Assembly: GCA_013003715.1 (NCBI GenBank)
Contig: JABDIN010000108.1
Coordinates: 124,001 to 188,000 of the forward strand
Length of the DNA: 64,000 bases
DNA from: Desulfobacteraceae bacterium
GTDB lineage: Bacteria; Desulfobacterota; Desulfobacteria; Desulfobacterales; Desulfosarcinaceae
Reading direction: 5' to 3'
The notes under the pieces were generated by a model. The model had not been told where the DNA came from and made no database searches. It was given only the letters and a program-made list of their open reading frames with translations. The position numbers were made by a program, and so were the translations under genes. Of this stretch, positions 51,438 through 59,795 are shown piece after piece; within the stretch, counting starts at the first letter, position 1; every line of letters starts with the position of its first letter.

Positions 51438-54209
51438 TTATGCCCGGGTAATCCGGCCATACATCCGCACCAGCCGGTCCGGCAGATCCCGGACATCGTT
51501 GATGACATAATGGTGCACGTTACCGTAGAGATCATCGAGCCGTGGGTCCGCCCCCATGTTGACGGTCAATGCCTTTGTCTGGACGTGACCGGCCCTCATT
51601 TCGGATATGGCCCTGCGGGTGTCCTCGATGGCGTAGGTCCGTTTATATCCCTCGTCGTTGGGGAAACCATCACCAATGATAATCAGCAGCCTCACCCGCG
51701 CGGGGACCTTTTGCAATACGCTGCCGGCATGGCGTATGGCCGCTCCCATACGTGTACTTCTCTGTGGTGCCAGGGCCTTTATTCGATCCTTCACCCCGTC
51801 GTTCAAAGATTCCTGAAAATCTTTTATTCGATAATAATCCACCCCCGACCGTCCACTGCCGGAAAATCCGGCCACGGCAAACGCATCGCCCACGACATCC
51901 AGTGCCTCACAGAACAAAACGATGGCTTCTTTTTGCACATCCATAACAGTGGTCACGGAGGTCCGCGTACCCGGCACGGCATTGGCGGTGGATCGTGAGA
52001 GATCCACCAGGAGCAGCACGGCAAGGTCACGCGTTTGCTTAAGGCGTTTGACGTATATCCGCTCCGACGGTGTTCGTCCGCTTTTTCGATCGACAGCGAA
52101 ATCCAGAAGGGCGCGGTAATCAAACTCATCCCCCTCCATCCAGCGCCGCAGGATCACGAGTTTCTCGGGTCTGAGCATTTCAAACGCATGACGGATATGG
52201 CCGGTCAATTCAGGATACCGACGGAGTGTCCGGCCATAAAAATCATTGGATGAGCTGGTGATCCGCCGATCGCGCACTCTGACATGATCGAGAAGATAAT
52301 CCGCCATCCGGTAGTCCCATTCGGCATAATGAAAAACGGATCCGGCGGCAGCACCCGGCGCGGAGGCCCCCGCCGCTGTTGTGGACGTCAGCGTTGAAAT
52401 CTGCACCATGGCGGGGTCGAGCTGAACCGCCGGCGCCACTTTTTCCGGCATAGCCCCACGGCGTTCGGCCAATTCCCGGACATCTTCAGCGGTGAGGCTC
52501 TCGTTGCGCCGGTACAGGTGCTCTTTCAGATCAGATTGAAATACACGGATACCGTGTCGGTTTAAAATGGACCGAATCCGGCCGGCCAACCGTTCAATGC
52601 CGCCAAGGGTTCGGGCATATAGTTCCGGGCGCAACCTTAGCCCGAAAGGGGTTTCCATAGATGTGTATACGGCGGCGAATGCGGATGCCGGGTCACATTC
52701 TTTGAACAATTCCGCAACTTCGGAGTAGAACCGCCACACCAGGCCCCCGCAGTCATTTATGGTGCTGTCGATGCTGATCGTCTCCGCAAACCGGAGCGCA
52801 ACACGATCAATAACGGCAATGGTCGCGGGTGTCAGATGACCGTCATGCACCACCGGCATGCCCAGGGCGATTTCCTTGTACAACCGGAACAGCGGATGCC
52901 GGTCCGCGCCATTGGCGGACAGCGACCGGCATTCATCCCCAAGGTATGCATACCCCTTTTCAGCCAATCCGGGATAATTGCTCACGAATTGCCGCCGGAT
53001 GCGCCCATGCTCGAATATGTTCAACAGATCCGCGGCCAGCAGGGGCAGGGGGAATAACCGGTAAAATCCATCGATGTCCGTTGCGGCTTCCGGCTCATCG
53101 GCCGGTCGCTGCGGCACATGTCCGGCATCCGGCCGGATCGCTATGAGCTTTTCCATATCAAAACCAAAGGAGCCGAATTCGTAAAATCCAGATTCTATTT
53201 TGGCCAGTAATTTGTAAAGAAATTTATTTTTTGCCGGATTGTCATAGCGGCTGATTTCGTCCGGGAGATAGATGAACGCTCCATCCGAGCACACCCAGGG
53301 CGGTGACGCTGCAGCGGTGTCCAGACCGCGCCCCAGGGTGGATATGGGTTTAACACCAATGGCCATCCCGGTCCGGGCCTTCACGTAATCGTCCAACTGG
53401 GACCGGACTTGATCCAGCGCCACCGTTACCTGCAATTGAGAGAACCAATCCTGCCCCAATTGGGATTCCAGGGATAAAAAAGCCGCGCCTGATTTGGGAT
53501 GGACGCAGTATTTTTCGAGGCCGTAGTCGATGAAACGGCCCAATGCATCCTCCGCCAACAATGCCAGTCCGGCGGCCATACCGTTCAGAAACGGTTCAAT
53601 CAATCGCTCGTCGGCCGTCACTGTCCTGATCAAGACGCGGGTTTGCCAGACCCGGTGCCGGGCGGAAAAGCCGGCTACCGCGTTGGGAAGCGATCGGGCC
53701 AGCCGTGAACATCGGTTATAGGACAGGTCCCGGCTGAAAGTGATGGACAGCAGTTCCAGAAACGCTTTCGCCGCCGCCACTTCGTTATCGTGCAGCAGCC
53801 GTGTCAACCGCTCCAGGGGTGTCTTCATCGCGTACACGCCCTTTGCATGCAGGATATCCACGACGTCCTTAAAGCGAGTTGCCAATGCCGGGTCATCCGC
53901 CAGCAGTACCGGCGGCAGGTGAGAGGCCATCAGAATTCCGTAAGTGGCACCGATACGACCGGCATGTTCGATGGTTTCAGCATATGCCGCCATCCGTGGA
54001 TTTCCGGTTCTGCCGGCGAGTCCGATCATTCCGTCAGCCACCAGAAATCCGAAATCCGTATTGATTGTCAGGGCATCGATGACCGTGTCGGCGAGAAGTG
54101 CGGCGGCGGCCGGACCAAGATCCAGGCCCAACCGGTTCAGCTTGTCCACCACATGGCCGGCGACTTTCGGATCTGCGATTCGCAGTTTTTCAAGGGGGGA
54201 AGCCGGCAT
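51438..54209 (-). CDS. NorD/CbbO-like protein with C-terminal VWA domain
   Basis: This large protein of 923 residues has a long N-terminal helical region without recognised motifs and a von Willebrand A domain in the last 200 residues. The metal-dependent adhesion motif is DLSRSTAN (AVLLLVDLSRSTANAVPG), and IIGDGFPND is the second metal-site strand. Pairs of a VWA protein and a MoxR-like ATPase (next gene) act as chaperones that insert cofactors or remodel enzymes such as nitric oxide reductase (NorQ/NorD) or Rubisco (CbbQ/CbbO). No such target lies in this window. The start codon follows an 85-bp gap after the ATPase gene. Confidence 0.8.
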   Translation of the reverse strand: MPASPLEKLRIADPKVAGHVVDKLNRLGLDLGPAAAALLADTVIDALTINTDFGFLVADGMIGLAGRTGNPRMAAYAETIEHAGRIGATYGILMASHLPPVLLADDPALATRFKDVVDILHAKGVYAMKTPLERLTRLLHDNEVAAAKAFLELLSITFSRDLSYNRCSRLARSLPNAVAGFSARHRVWQTRVLIRTVTADERLIEPFLNGMAAGLALLAEDALGRFIDYGLEKYCVHPKSGAAFLSLESQLGQDWFSQLQVTVALDQVRSQLDDYVKARTGMAIGVKPISTLGRGLDTAAASPPWVCSDGAFIYLPDEISRYDNPAKNKFLYKLLAKIESGFYEFGSFGFDMEKLIAIRPDAGHVPQRPADEPEAATDIDGFYRLFPLPLLAADLLNIFEHGRIRRQFVSNYPGLAEKGYAYLGDECRSLSANGADRHPLFRLYKEIALGMPVVHDGHLTPATIAVIDRVALRFAETISIDSTINDCGGLVWRFYSEVAELFKECDPASAFAAVYTSMETPFGLRLRPELYARTLGGIERLAGRIRSILNRHGIRVFQSDLKEHLYRRNESLTAEDVRELAERRGAMPEKVAPAVQLDPAMVQISTLTSTTAAGASAPGAAAGSVFHYAEWDYRMADYLLDHVRVRDRRITSSSNDFYGRTLRRYPELTGHIRHAFEMLRPEKLVILRRWMEGDEFDYRALLDFAVDRKSGRTPSERIYVKRLKQTRDLAVLLLVDLSRSTANAVPGTRTSVTTVMDVQKEAIVLFCEALDVVGDAFAVAGFSGSGRSGVDYYRIKDFQESLNDGVKDRIKALAPQRSTRMGAAIRHAGSVLQKVPARVRLLIIIGDGFPNDEGYKRTYAIEDTRRAISEMRAGHVQTKALTVNMGADPRLDDLYGNVHHYVINDVRDLPDRLVRMYGRITRA

Positions 54210-54246
54210 GATCAGGGCCTTTGCATGATGAACATAGGGTTCGCTC

Positions 54247-54281
54247 CTATAATTATTTGAATTACTTATACATAACTATAG
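54247..54281. repeat. Inverted repeat between ATPase and VWA genes
   Basis: CTATAATTAT and ATAACTATAG are inverted arms matching at nine of ten positions, separated by 15 bases, inside an AT-rich gap. A promoter, operator or weak attenuator are all possible. Confidence 0.35.
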
Positions 54282-54294
54282 ATGTCAACCTAGT

Positions 54295-55110
54295 TCAGAA
54301 CATATCATCCACCAGGTCATTCATGGTTTCCTGAAGTTTCACATCGTCGGTGAGCGGGGAACAGATCGCATAACGGCAGGCACTGGCCGGCGCAATACCA
54401 TCTTTGATCAAATGTGCGGCATATATCAACAGGCGGGTACCGGCACCCTCGGCGAGTCCATGTGCCTTGATACGCCGTATTTTTGCGGCCAGCGTCACCA
54501 GTCTTTCGGCGGTCGCCTGGTCAATGCCGCTCTCCCCGGCGACCACCTCACTCTCTTTTTCCGGCGCCGGATAATCGAATTCCAGGGACACAAATCGTTG
54601 GCGGGTACTCTGTTTTAGATCCTTTAAAACGGATTGATAGCCGGGATTGTAGGAAACAACCAACATGAAATTCGGGTGAGCGTGCAGGGATTCGCCCAAT
54701 TTATCGATATGGAGAACACGACGGTTGTCGGTGAGCGGATGGATGACGACCGTCGTATCCTTACGGGCTTCGACGATTTCATCCAGATAGCAGATGGCGC
54801 CGGTGCGAACCGCCGTGGTCAGAGGACCATCCGTCCATACAGTCTGATCGTTCCGGAGCAGAAAACGGCCGATCAGATCGGAAGCAAACAGGTCCTCATG
54901 ACAGGCCACAGTGATCAGAGGCCGTTGCAACCGGAAGGCCATGTGTTCCACAAACCGGGTTTTCCCGCATCCTGTGGGCCCTTTGATCATCACCGGCAGC
55001 CGCGCCTGGCTCGCCGCTTCAAACAAACGAACCTCCTCTGCAATCTCAACGTAAAACGGTTCCGGCACCAAAGGACCGGCGTCTGTTTCCTGACGATGTT
55101 GAAGGGACAT
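54295..55110 (-). CDS. MoxR-family AAA+ ATPase (NorQ/CbbQ-like)
   Basis: This cytoplasmic AAA+ chaperone has 271 residues. Walker A is [16 protein letters not shown] near residue 45, Walker B is [13 protein letters not shown] near 113, sensor-1 is in [11 protein letters not shown], and the arginine finger region is [13 protein letters not shown]. The start at 55110 is chosen because GGGAGGAAA lies just upstream; an in-frame TTG/ATG extension of 18 codons has no conserved sequence. It lies upstream of the VWA protein, and this pairing is the hallmark of NorQ/NorD and CbbQ/CbbO systems. A hexamer acting with its VWA partner is the known arrangement of the family. Confidence 0.9.
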   Translation of the reverse strand: MSLQHRQETDAGPLVPEPFYVEIAEEVRLFEAASQARLPVMIKGPTGCGKTRFVEHMAFRLQRPLITVACHEDLFASDLIGRFLLRNDQTVWTDGPLTTAVRTGAICYLDEIVEARKDTTVVIHPLTDNRRVLHIDKLGESLHAHPNFMLVVSYNPGYQSVLKDLKQSTRQRFVSLEFDYPAPEKESEVVAGESGIDQATAERLVTLAAKIRRIKAHGLAEGAGTRLLIYAAHLIKDGIAPASACRYAICSPLTDDVKLQETMNDLVDDMF

Positions 55111-55305
55111 TATCCGTTTCCTCCCATTTTTTCCCAGACCCGGTTTCCGATGAAAACAGGTCACGTAATGTCAAATATAGATGCGGTCACCCTGACGACG
55201 CGAAAGCCATTTGTTGACATCCCCAACAAAACCGTTATATTGGCCAATGCCGCAGACAACCTGAGCCACGCGCAAATACTAAGGAAGAGAAAAGGTATAT
55301 AATCG

Positions 55306-56475
55306 ATGGTTTCGAAATACAACCATGATATGGTTCACCCCATGACCTTCGGCAGCAAATCAATTCTGCTGTTGGGAACCGCCCATGTGTCCAAGGAAAG
55401 CGTGGAACTGGTCCGGAATATCATTGAAAGTGAATCACCCGATACGGTATGTGTGGAATTATGCCCGTCCCGGTATCATGCCATCCGGCAGAAGGATGCC
55501 TGGCAAAACACTAATATCATCACTGTCATAAAGGAGAAAAGAGCGCTGCTCCTCTTGTCCAACCTGATTCTTGCCTCATTCCAGAAAAAAATCGCTAAAA
55601 AATTCGACGTCACCCCCGGTCAGGAAATGCTTCAGGCCATTGAATCTGCCGAAATGATCGACGCCCGGGTGCATCTGGCGGACCGGGACATCCGCACCAC
55701 CTTGTCACGGGCATGGGGTATTATGGGGATATGGGAAAAAATAAAGCTCATCTTCCAGTTGGTTCTATCCCTGGGGGATGCCACTGACATCGATGAGGCG
55801 GATGTGGAAAAGATGAAAGAGCAGGACATGCTGGACTCGGTATTGGCGGAAGTCGGCAAAAGCCATCCGGCGATCCGCAACGCGCTCATCGATGAACGGG
55901 ACAAATACCTGGCTGAAAAAATCAGGACCGCGCCCGGGGACACGATTGTCGCCGCGGTGGGCGCCGGCCATGTGCCCGGCATCAAACGCTATTGGAACGA
56001 TGAGATCGACATATCCGAACTGGACCAGAGGCCGCGAAAGAAAAAAAGCGGCCTGTTTTTCAAATGGTTTATACCCTTGTTCATCGGTGCCCTGATTGTT
56101 ACCGGATTTTTCTACGGCGGGGCTAAAGCCGGAAAAGACATGCTGACCTGGTGGGTGCTCGCCAATGGTATACTGGCAGGATTGGGCGCATTGATTGCAC
56201 TGGCGCATCCGCTGACCATAGTGTCTTCGATTGTCGCCGCGCCCCTGACATCCCTGAATCCGATGATCGCTGCAGGATGGGTTTCCGGTTTGGTGGAAGC
56301 GTTTTCGCGTAAACCACGCGTCCGGGACTTCGAAAGCCTGTCGGAAGACATCCTGTCCGTCAGGGGTTTCTGGAGAAACAAGGTGACACGAATTCTGCTG
56401 GTGGTGGTGTTTACCAACCTGGGCAGCGTCATCGGCACCTTCGTGGCCATTCCCCTGATGATGAAAGTGCTGTAA
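55306..56475 (+). CDS. TraB/PrgY-family membrane protein
   Basis: The N-terminal half (about 1-240) is a TraB/TIKI/GumN-type domain with GTAHVSKES near residue 25, SPDTVCVELCPSRY near 47 and the second signature AAVGAGHVPGIKRYW near 220. These conserved His and Glu residues suggest a metal-dependent hydrolase. The C-terminal part has membrane helices at about 248-272, 285-330 and 360-385. The length of 389 fits the family, which is found in bacteria and archaea and includes pheromone-shutdown protein PrgY. Its substrate in this organism is unknown. It is divergent from the NorQ/NorD-like pair. Confidence 0.87.
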   Translation: MVSKYNHDMVHPMTFGSKSILLLGTAHVSKESVELVRNIIESESPDTVCVELCPSRYHAIRQKDAWQNTNIITVIKEKRALLLLSNLILASFQKKIAKKFDVTPGQEMLQAIESAEMIDARVHLADRDIRTTLSRAWGIMGIWEKIKLIFQLVLSLGDATDIDEADVEKMKEQDMLDSVLAEVGKSHPAIRNALIDERDKYLAEKIRTAPGDTIVAAVGAGHVPGIKRYWNDEIDISELDQRPRKKKSGLFFKWFIPLFIGALIVTGFFYGGAKAGKDMLTWWVLANGILAGLGALIALAHPLTIVSSIVAAPLTSLNPMIAAGWVSGLVEAFSRKPRVRDFESLSEDILSVRGFWRNKVTRILLVVVFTNLGSVIGTFVAIPLMMKVL

Positions 56476-56536
56476 ACCGCTTCACCCCATACCCTTTTCC
56501 ACTCACCGGCCGGGGAATGCAACGGGCCGGCATCGT

Positions 56537-57337
56537 CTATCCGGGTTGTGCGATCTTCACCACGGACCGTTGTTTAACGTGTCCGTTCCGTTGTGCGTAA
56601 GTCATTTTGATGATTCTGATTCGTCCTTCGGCAAACCATCGTATACACTTGGGGTAGAGTTCCCACTCCAACGCCAGCCCCTTCTGTTTCACCGCATCAA
56701 GGCCATCGGTTTCCAGGATGGGGAAGGCGGCCTGCCCGATGATAGGTCCCGAGTCCTCGCCATAGTCGACAAAATGCACCGTACACCCCCCGACCTTGCA
56801 GCCGTAACGATAGGTATCACCGTAACCGTCAATGCCGGGAAACGCCGGCAGCAGGGCCGGATGGATGTTCATGATAGGCGGATTACCCTTTGCACCGGTG
56901 AATTTATCGATAAAAAAGGGGGTCAGGTTCCGCATGAACCCTGCCAGAACCAGCAGATCCACACCATAGGGGGCCATGGCGGCAAGTAACTGGTCCTCGG
57001 CAACCGCCCGTGTTTTCAAAAATTTTTCCACCTTGGCATTGTCAGTGCCCTTATGGAACAGCCGCTGTTTGGATTTGATCTCCACGAAGCTGAAATCATC
57101 GGGCGGGATGAATGAATCCGGCGTCCGGGTATAACGGCGAACGATGGCGTTGTAGTCGACGGCCAGCGTCGGTATCCCATGGGCCGTCGCTTTTCCAAGC
57201 CCGGCCGCACCGGGATTATCCGTTCCCACAAAGCTGACCGCACCCGGAATGCCGCCGTTCCCACAGGCGTCGATGATGGCCTGAAGGTTGGTTCCGCCGC
57301 CGGATATCAACACACCGATTTTAACTTTTGTTTTCAT
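56537..57337 (-). CDS. purN: Phosphoribosylglycinamide formyltransferase, long form
   Basis: This enzyme transfers a formyl group from 10-formyl-tetrahydrofolate to GAR in purine synthesis. The catalytic residues are visible: Asn and His in PIMNIHPALLPAFPG and Asp in VHFVDYGEDSGPI. The N-terminus IGVLISGGGTNLQAIID binds the GAR phosphate. I chose the ATG at 57337 (GAGAA upstream), giving 266 residues. E. coli PurN has 212; the surplus is a charged insert of about 40 residues around DSFIPPDDFSFVEIKSKQRL and KGTDNAKVEKFLKTR, located after the AVDYNAI strand. The gene stands alone on this strand. Confidence 0.9.
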   Translation of the reverse strand: MKTKVKIGVLISGGGTNLQAIIDACGNGGIPGAVSFVGTDNPGAAGLGKATAHGIPTLAVDYNAIVRRYTRTPDSFIPPDDFSFVEIKSKQRLFHKGTDNAKVEKFLKTRAVAEDQLLAAMAPYGVDLLVLAGFMRNLTPFFIDKFTGAKGNPPIMNIHPALLPAFPGIDGYGDTYRYGCKVGGCTVHFVDYGEDSGPIIGQAAFPILETDGLDAVKQKGLALEWELYPKCIRWFAEGRIRIIKMTYAQRNGHVKQRSVVKIAQPG

Positions 57338-57390
57338 TTCTCGAGCCCTGACCTGTTCTAAAACCCCTGTATTACCGGGATATTGAAGCT

Positions 57391-58000
57391 TTGTCCGAAA
57401 ATACAACCCAGCCAACGGATACCAAATTTGGACATGAATGGCAACGGGGGCTAATAATTATTGTTGATCGTATCCATCACAAGCTATTCGGAACAGAGGC
57501 TCTCCATCTGTTGCCCAAAGAAAAAATTGTGGTTGAAGTCCTGGAAGATGTGGCGCCCACGGCCAACATCATCACCGCCTGCAAAGAATTGCGTGAAAAC
57601 GGCTACATACTTGCCCTGGACGACTTTGAATATAAACCAGGCCTGGAACAGCTGATATCGTTGGCCAACATTATCAAATTCGATTTTCTGCTGACACCCC
57701 CGGATCACATCCGTGGCTACCCGGAGGAGCTGAGTGGCAACAACCGGCTGTTACTGGCGGAAAAAGTAGATACCCATGGCAGATATCATGCAAGAGTTAC
57801 CCCTTTCCGCACAGATTCACAAGGCCCTGCTTGACAATACAGGGGATCATTACAATTATCTGGCCCTCGCTGTCCGTTATGAATCCGCCCACTGGCCGGG
57901 TGTGGCCTCACTTGCCGGTATCCTGGAGATAGAAGAGGCCGCCCTGCCCGCCTTATATGCGACGGCCTGCCAATGGAGTGACAAAATCTCCACAGGGTAA
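57391..58000 (+). pseudogene. Degraded EAL-HDOD signalling gene (internal deletion)
   Basis: Two pieces in different frames survive. Piece one (57391-57775) matches the EAL-like half of YuxH-type proteins: LLPKEKIVVEVLEDV, ALDDFEYKPGLEQLISLANI and LLLAEKVDTH. Piece two (about 57776-58000) matches the extreme C-terminus of the HDOD half: MQELPLSAQIHKALLDN, then ALPALYATACQWSD. The end of the EAL half and nearly all of the HDOD domain are missing, and the N-terminus is truncated. In this family the EAL half is already catalytically degenerate. Neither piece should be functional; the junction is near 57770. Confidence 0.75.
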
Positions 58001-58011
58001 GCGTATTTGTC

Positions 58012-58030
58012 TTTTGATATTTGACATTAA
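58012..58030. repeat. AT-rich intergenic motif, fourth copy
   Basis: TTTTGATATTTGACATTAA, close to the motif at 11011-11045, between the EAL-HDOD remnant and the thioredoxin gene. Confidence 0.4.
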
Positions 58031-58151
58031 GTCACGCTGCCATTATGTTGTAGGCGTTTATGAAGAAGCCGCAAACCTGTTCAATACAATAAATCAAGTG
58101 TATAAGCGCCCCACCTACGGCAAAGGGGCTTTTCCAAGAAAGGACGTTGTA

Positions 58152-58478
58152 ATGGCCGAAGGAATTATTGAAATAAGCGACAGCAATTTCGACGCTGAAA
58201 TCATGGCGTCGGATAAACCCGCAGTAGTTGATTTTTGGGCACCGTGGTGCGGTCCGTGTAAGGCCATTGGACCGGTCATTGAGGAGCTGGCAACCAGTTT
58301 CGGCGATAAAATCAAGTTCACCAAATGCAATGTGGATGATAACCCGGTAACACCAGGCAAATTCGGTATCAAAGCCATCCCCACATTGATATTCTTCAAG
58401 GACGGCAAGGTCGTTGAACAAATTACGGGAATGGTTGCTAAACCAAAACTGGAAGAGGCAATCAACAACGTTCTGTAA
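58152..58478 (+). CDS. trxA: Thioredoxin
   Basis: This cytoplasmic dithiol reductant has 108 residues. The active site is WCGPC with C33 and C36 (VVDFWAPWCGPCKAIGP), and the cis-proline loop is FGIKAIPTLIFFKDGK. The ATG at 58152 follows AAAGGA at good spacing; the frame is open further upstream but that part is not thioredoxin. It could be the electron acceptor of a thioredoxin reductase, possibly the unusual one at 41022, although the genes are 16 kb apart. Confidence 0.95.
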   Translation: MAEGIIEISDSNFDAEIMASDKPAVVDFWAPWCGPCKAIGPVIEELATSFGDKIKFTKCNVDDNPVTPGKFGIKAIPTLIFFKDGKVVEQITGMVAKPKLEEAINNVL

Positions 58479-58515
58479 TGCATAATTCCCAATTGACCGA
58501 TCGCTGATTTGATTA

Positions 58516-58559
58516 TACAAAGCGGTGGTGAAGCAGCACCTGTTCATCACCGCTTTGTA
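58516..58559. terminator. Long hairpin after trxA
   Basis: Arms of 17 bases (TACAAAGCGGTGGTGAA and TTCATCACCGCTTTGTA) pair with a single G-T mismatch around a 10-base loop, starting 38 bases after the trxA stop. The following sequence has no T-run, so it may terminate weakly or stabilise the mRNA end. Confidence 0.5.
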
Positions 58560-58623
58560 TCGTGTGCCCTGTCGTACCATTGTCGGGGTGCCGTCATCGT
58601 GAACCGCTAAACCGGGAAAGTCT

Positions 58624-59307
58624 ATGAATCGGAAATTACGCCAGGTGGCCTGGATCATCGTGGTCTTGATGTCCCTCAATGCCTGTGCCTGGTTTCAATC
58701 CCAGGAAGAAAAACCCGCCGACCAACTCATCCGTGACGGCATGGACAACTACAACGACGGAAAGTACACCCAGGCCATCGAGGATTTCGAGAAACTGAGG
58801 GACTGGTACCCATTCAGCAAATACGCGATCCTGGCTGAGCTTAAAGTGGCGGATGCCTATTACAATCTTAAAAAATATGAGGACGCGGTATTTGCATATG
58901 ATCAGTTTGAAAAACTGCACCCGCGCAACGACGCCATTCCCTATGTGCTCTATCGCATCGGCAGGTGTTACTTCAATCAGATCGACACGGTGGATCGTGA
59001 TCAAACCGCAGCGTGGAAAGCACTGGATGGATTTGATCGCCTTACGACCCTTTTTCCCGATTCGTCATACGCCCGCCTGGCTGAGGGCCACATGGTGGAT
59101 TGTTATAAAAGTCTTGCGGGGCATGATTATTATGTGGGCGTCTATTATTATCGCTCCCGTCATTACAAAGCGGCCCTTGAACGGTTCAAGTCGATCATCA
59201 TCAATTATCCGGATGTGGGCATACACAAAGACGCCATGAACTATATCGCCAACTGCGAAGCCCTGATCAGCCAAATGGAAGCCGGAGAGGACACTGATCG
59301 GAATTGA
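58624..59307 (+). CDS. bamD: Outer-membrane assembly lipoprotein BamD
   Basis: BamD is a lipoprotein of the BAM complex that folds beta-barrel proteins into the outer membrane. The lipobox is LNAC with the lipidated cysteine at about residue 21. TPR-type helical pairs follow: GMDNYNDGKYTQAIEDFEKL, then ILAELKVADAYYNLKKYEDA, then ALERFKSIIINYPDVGIHKD. The length of 227 fits. Its presence shows a didermic cell. No other BAM gene is adjacent. Confidence 0.92.
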   Translation: MNRKLRQVAWIIVVLMSLNACAWFQSQEEKPADQLIRDGMDNYNDGKYTQAIEDFEKLRDWYPFSKYAILAELKVADAYYNLKKYEDAVFAYDQFEKLHPRNDAIPYVLYRIGRCYFNQIDTVDRDQTAAWKALDGFDRLTTLFPDSSYARLAEGHMVDCYKSLAGHDYYVGVYYYRSRHYKAALERFKSIIINYPDVGIHKDAMNYIANCEALISQMEAGEDTDRN

Positions 59308-59555
59308 ACCAGAGTGATCCCAAGTGGAATTTGGCATGACATCGGACTTTTTAAAATAGTCGTATGCGTTGGTCCTGGGAATTGAAATAAAACCCTTTAC
59401 AAATCTCTTGGATTCGGATATTTATATCGATTTTCAGGATCCTGATCCGCTGGATACATTCAGTACAAACCAGTCCGGCCGTAAAATTCACGGCGGGCAA
59501 GTGTGGTCCGTAAACCAAGGACGCATTCAAATAATGATAAGGTGGGGTAATTCCG

Positions 59556-59747
59556 ATGTCGAAACAATGTGAAATCTGCGGCAAAAAACCAATGGTCGGC
59601 AACAATGTGAGTCACGCTCACAATATCAATAAAAGACGTTTCAATCCCAACCTGCAAAATGTGCGTGCCAAACAGGGCAATCAGGTCAAACGCATGGTGG
59701 TGTGCACGAATTGCATCAAATCCGGAAAAATCGTCAAGGCAGCATAG
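59556..59747 (+). CDS. rpmB: 50S ribosomal protein L28
   Basis: The product has 63 residues. It has the family pattern: N-terminal [33 protein letters not shown] in the middle, and a C-terminal [10 protein letters not shown]. The four cysteines (two CxxC pairs) indicate the zinc-binding form. A ribosome-binding GGTGGGG lies upstream. It converges with the rel gene on the other strand; no terminator was seen between them. Confidence 0.96.
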   Translation: MSKQCEICGKKPMVGNNVSHAHNINKRRFNPNLQNVRAKQGNQVKRMVVCTNCIKSGKIVKAA

Positions 59748-59795
59748 TTCAACAGGCGTTTCGGACACATGGTACGGCGGTTCACCGGGCCTTCG

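Noticed and set aside
59369-59572. Open frame of 67 codons just before rpmB
   Set aside because: It overlaps the rpmB start in another frame and lacks a ribosome-binding site; more likely leader sequence.
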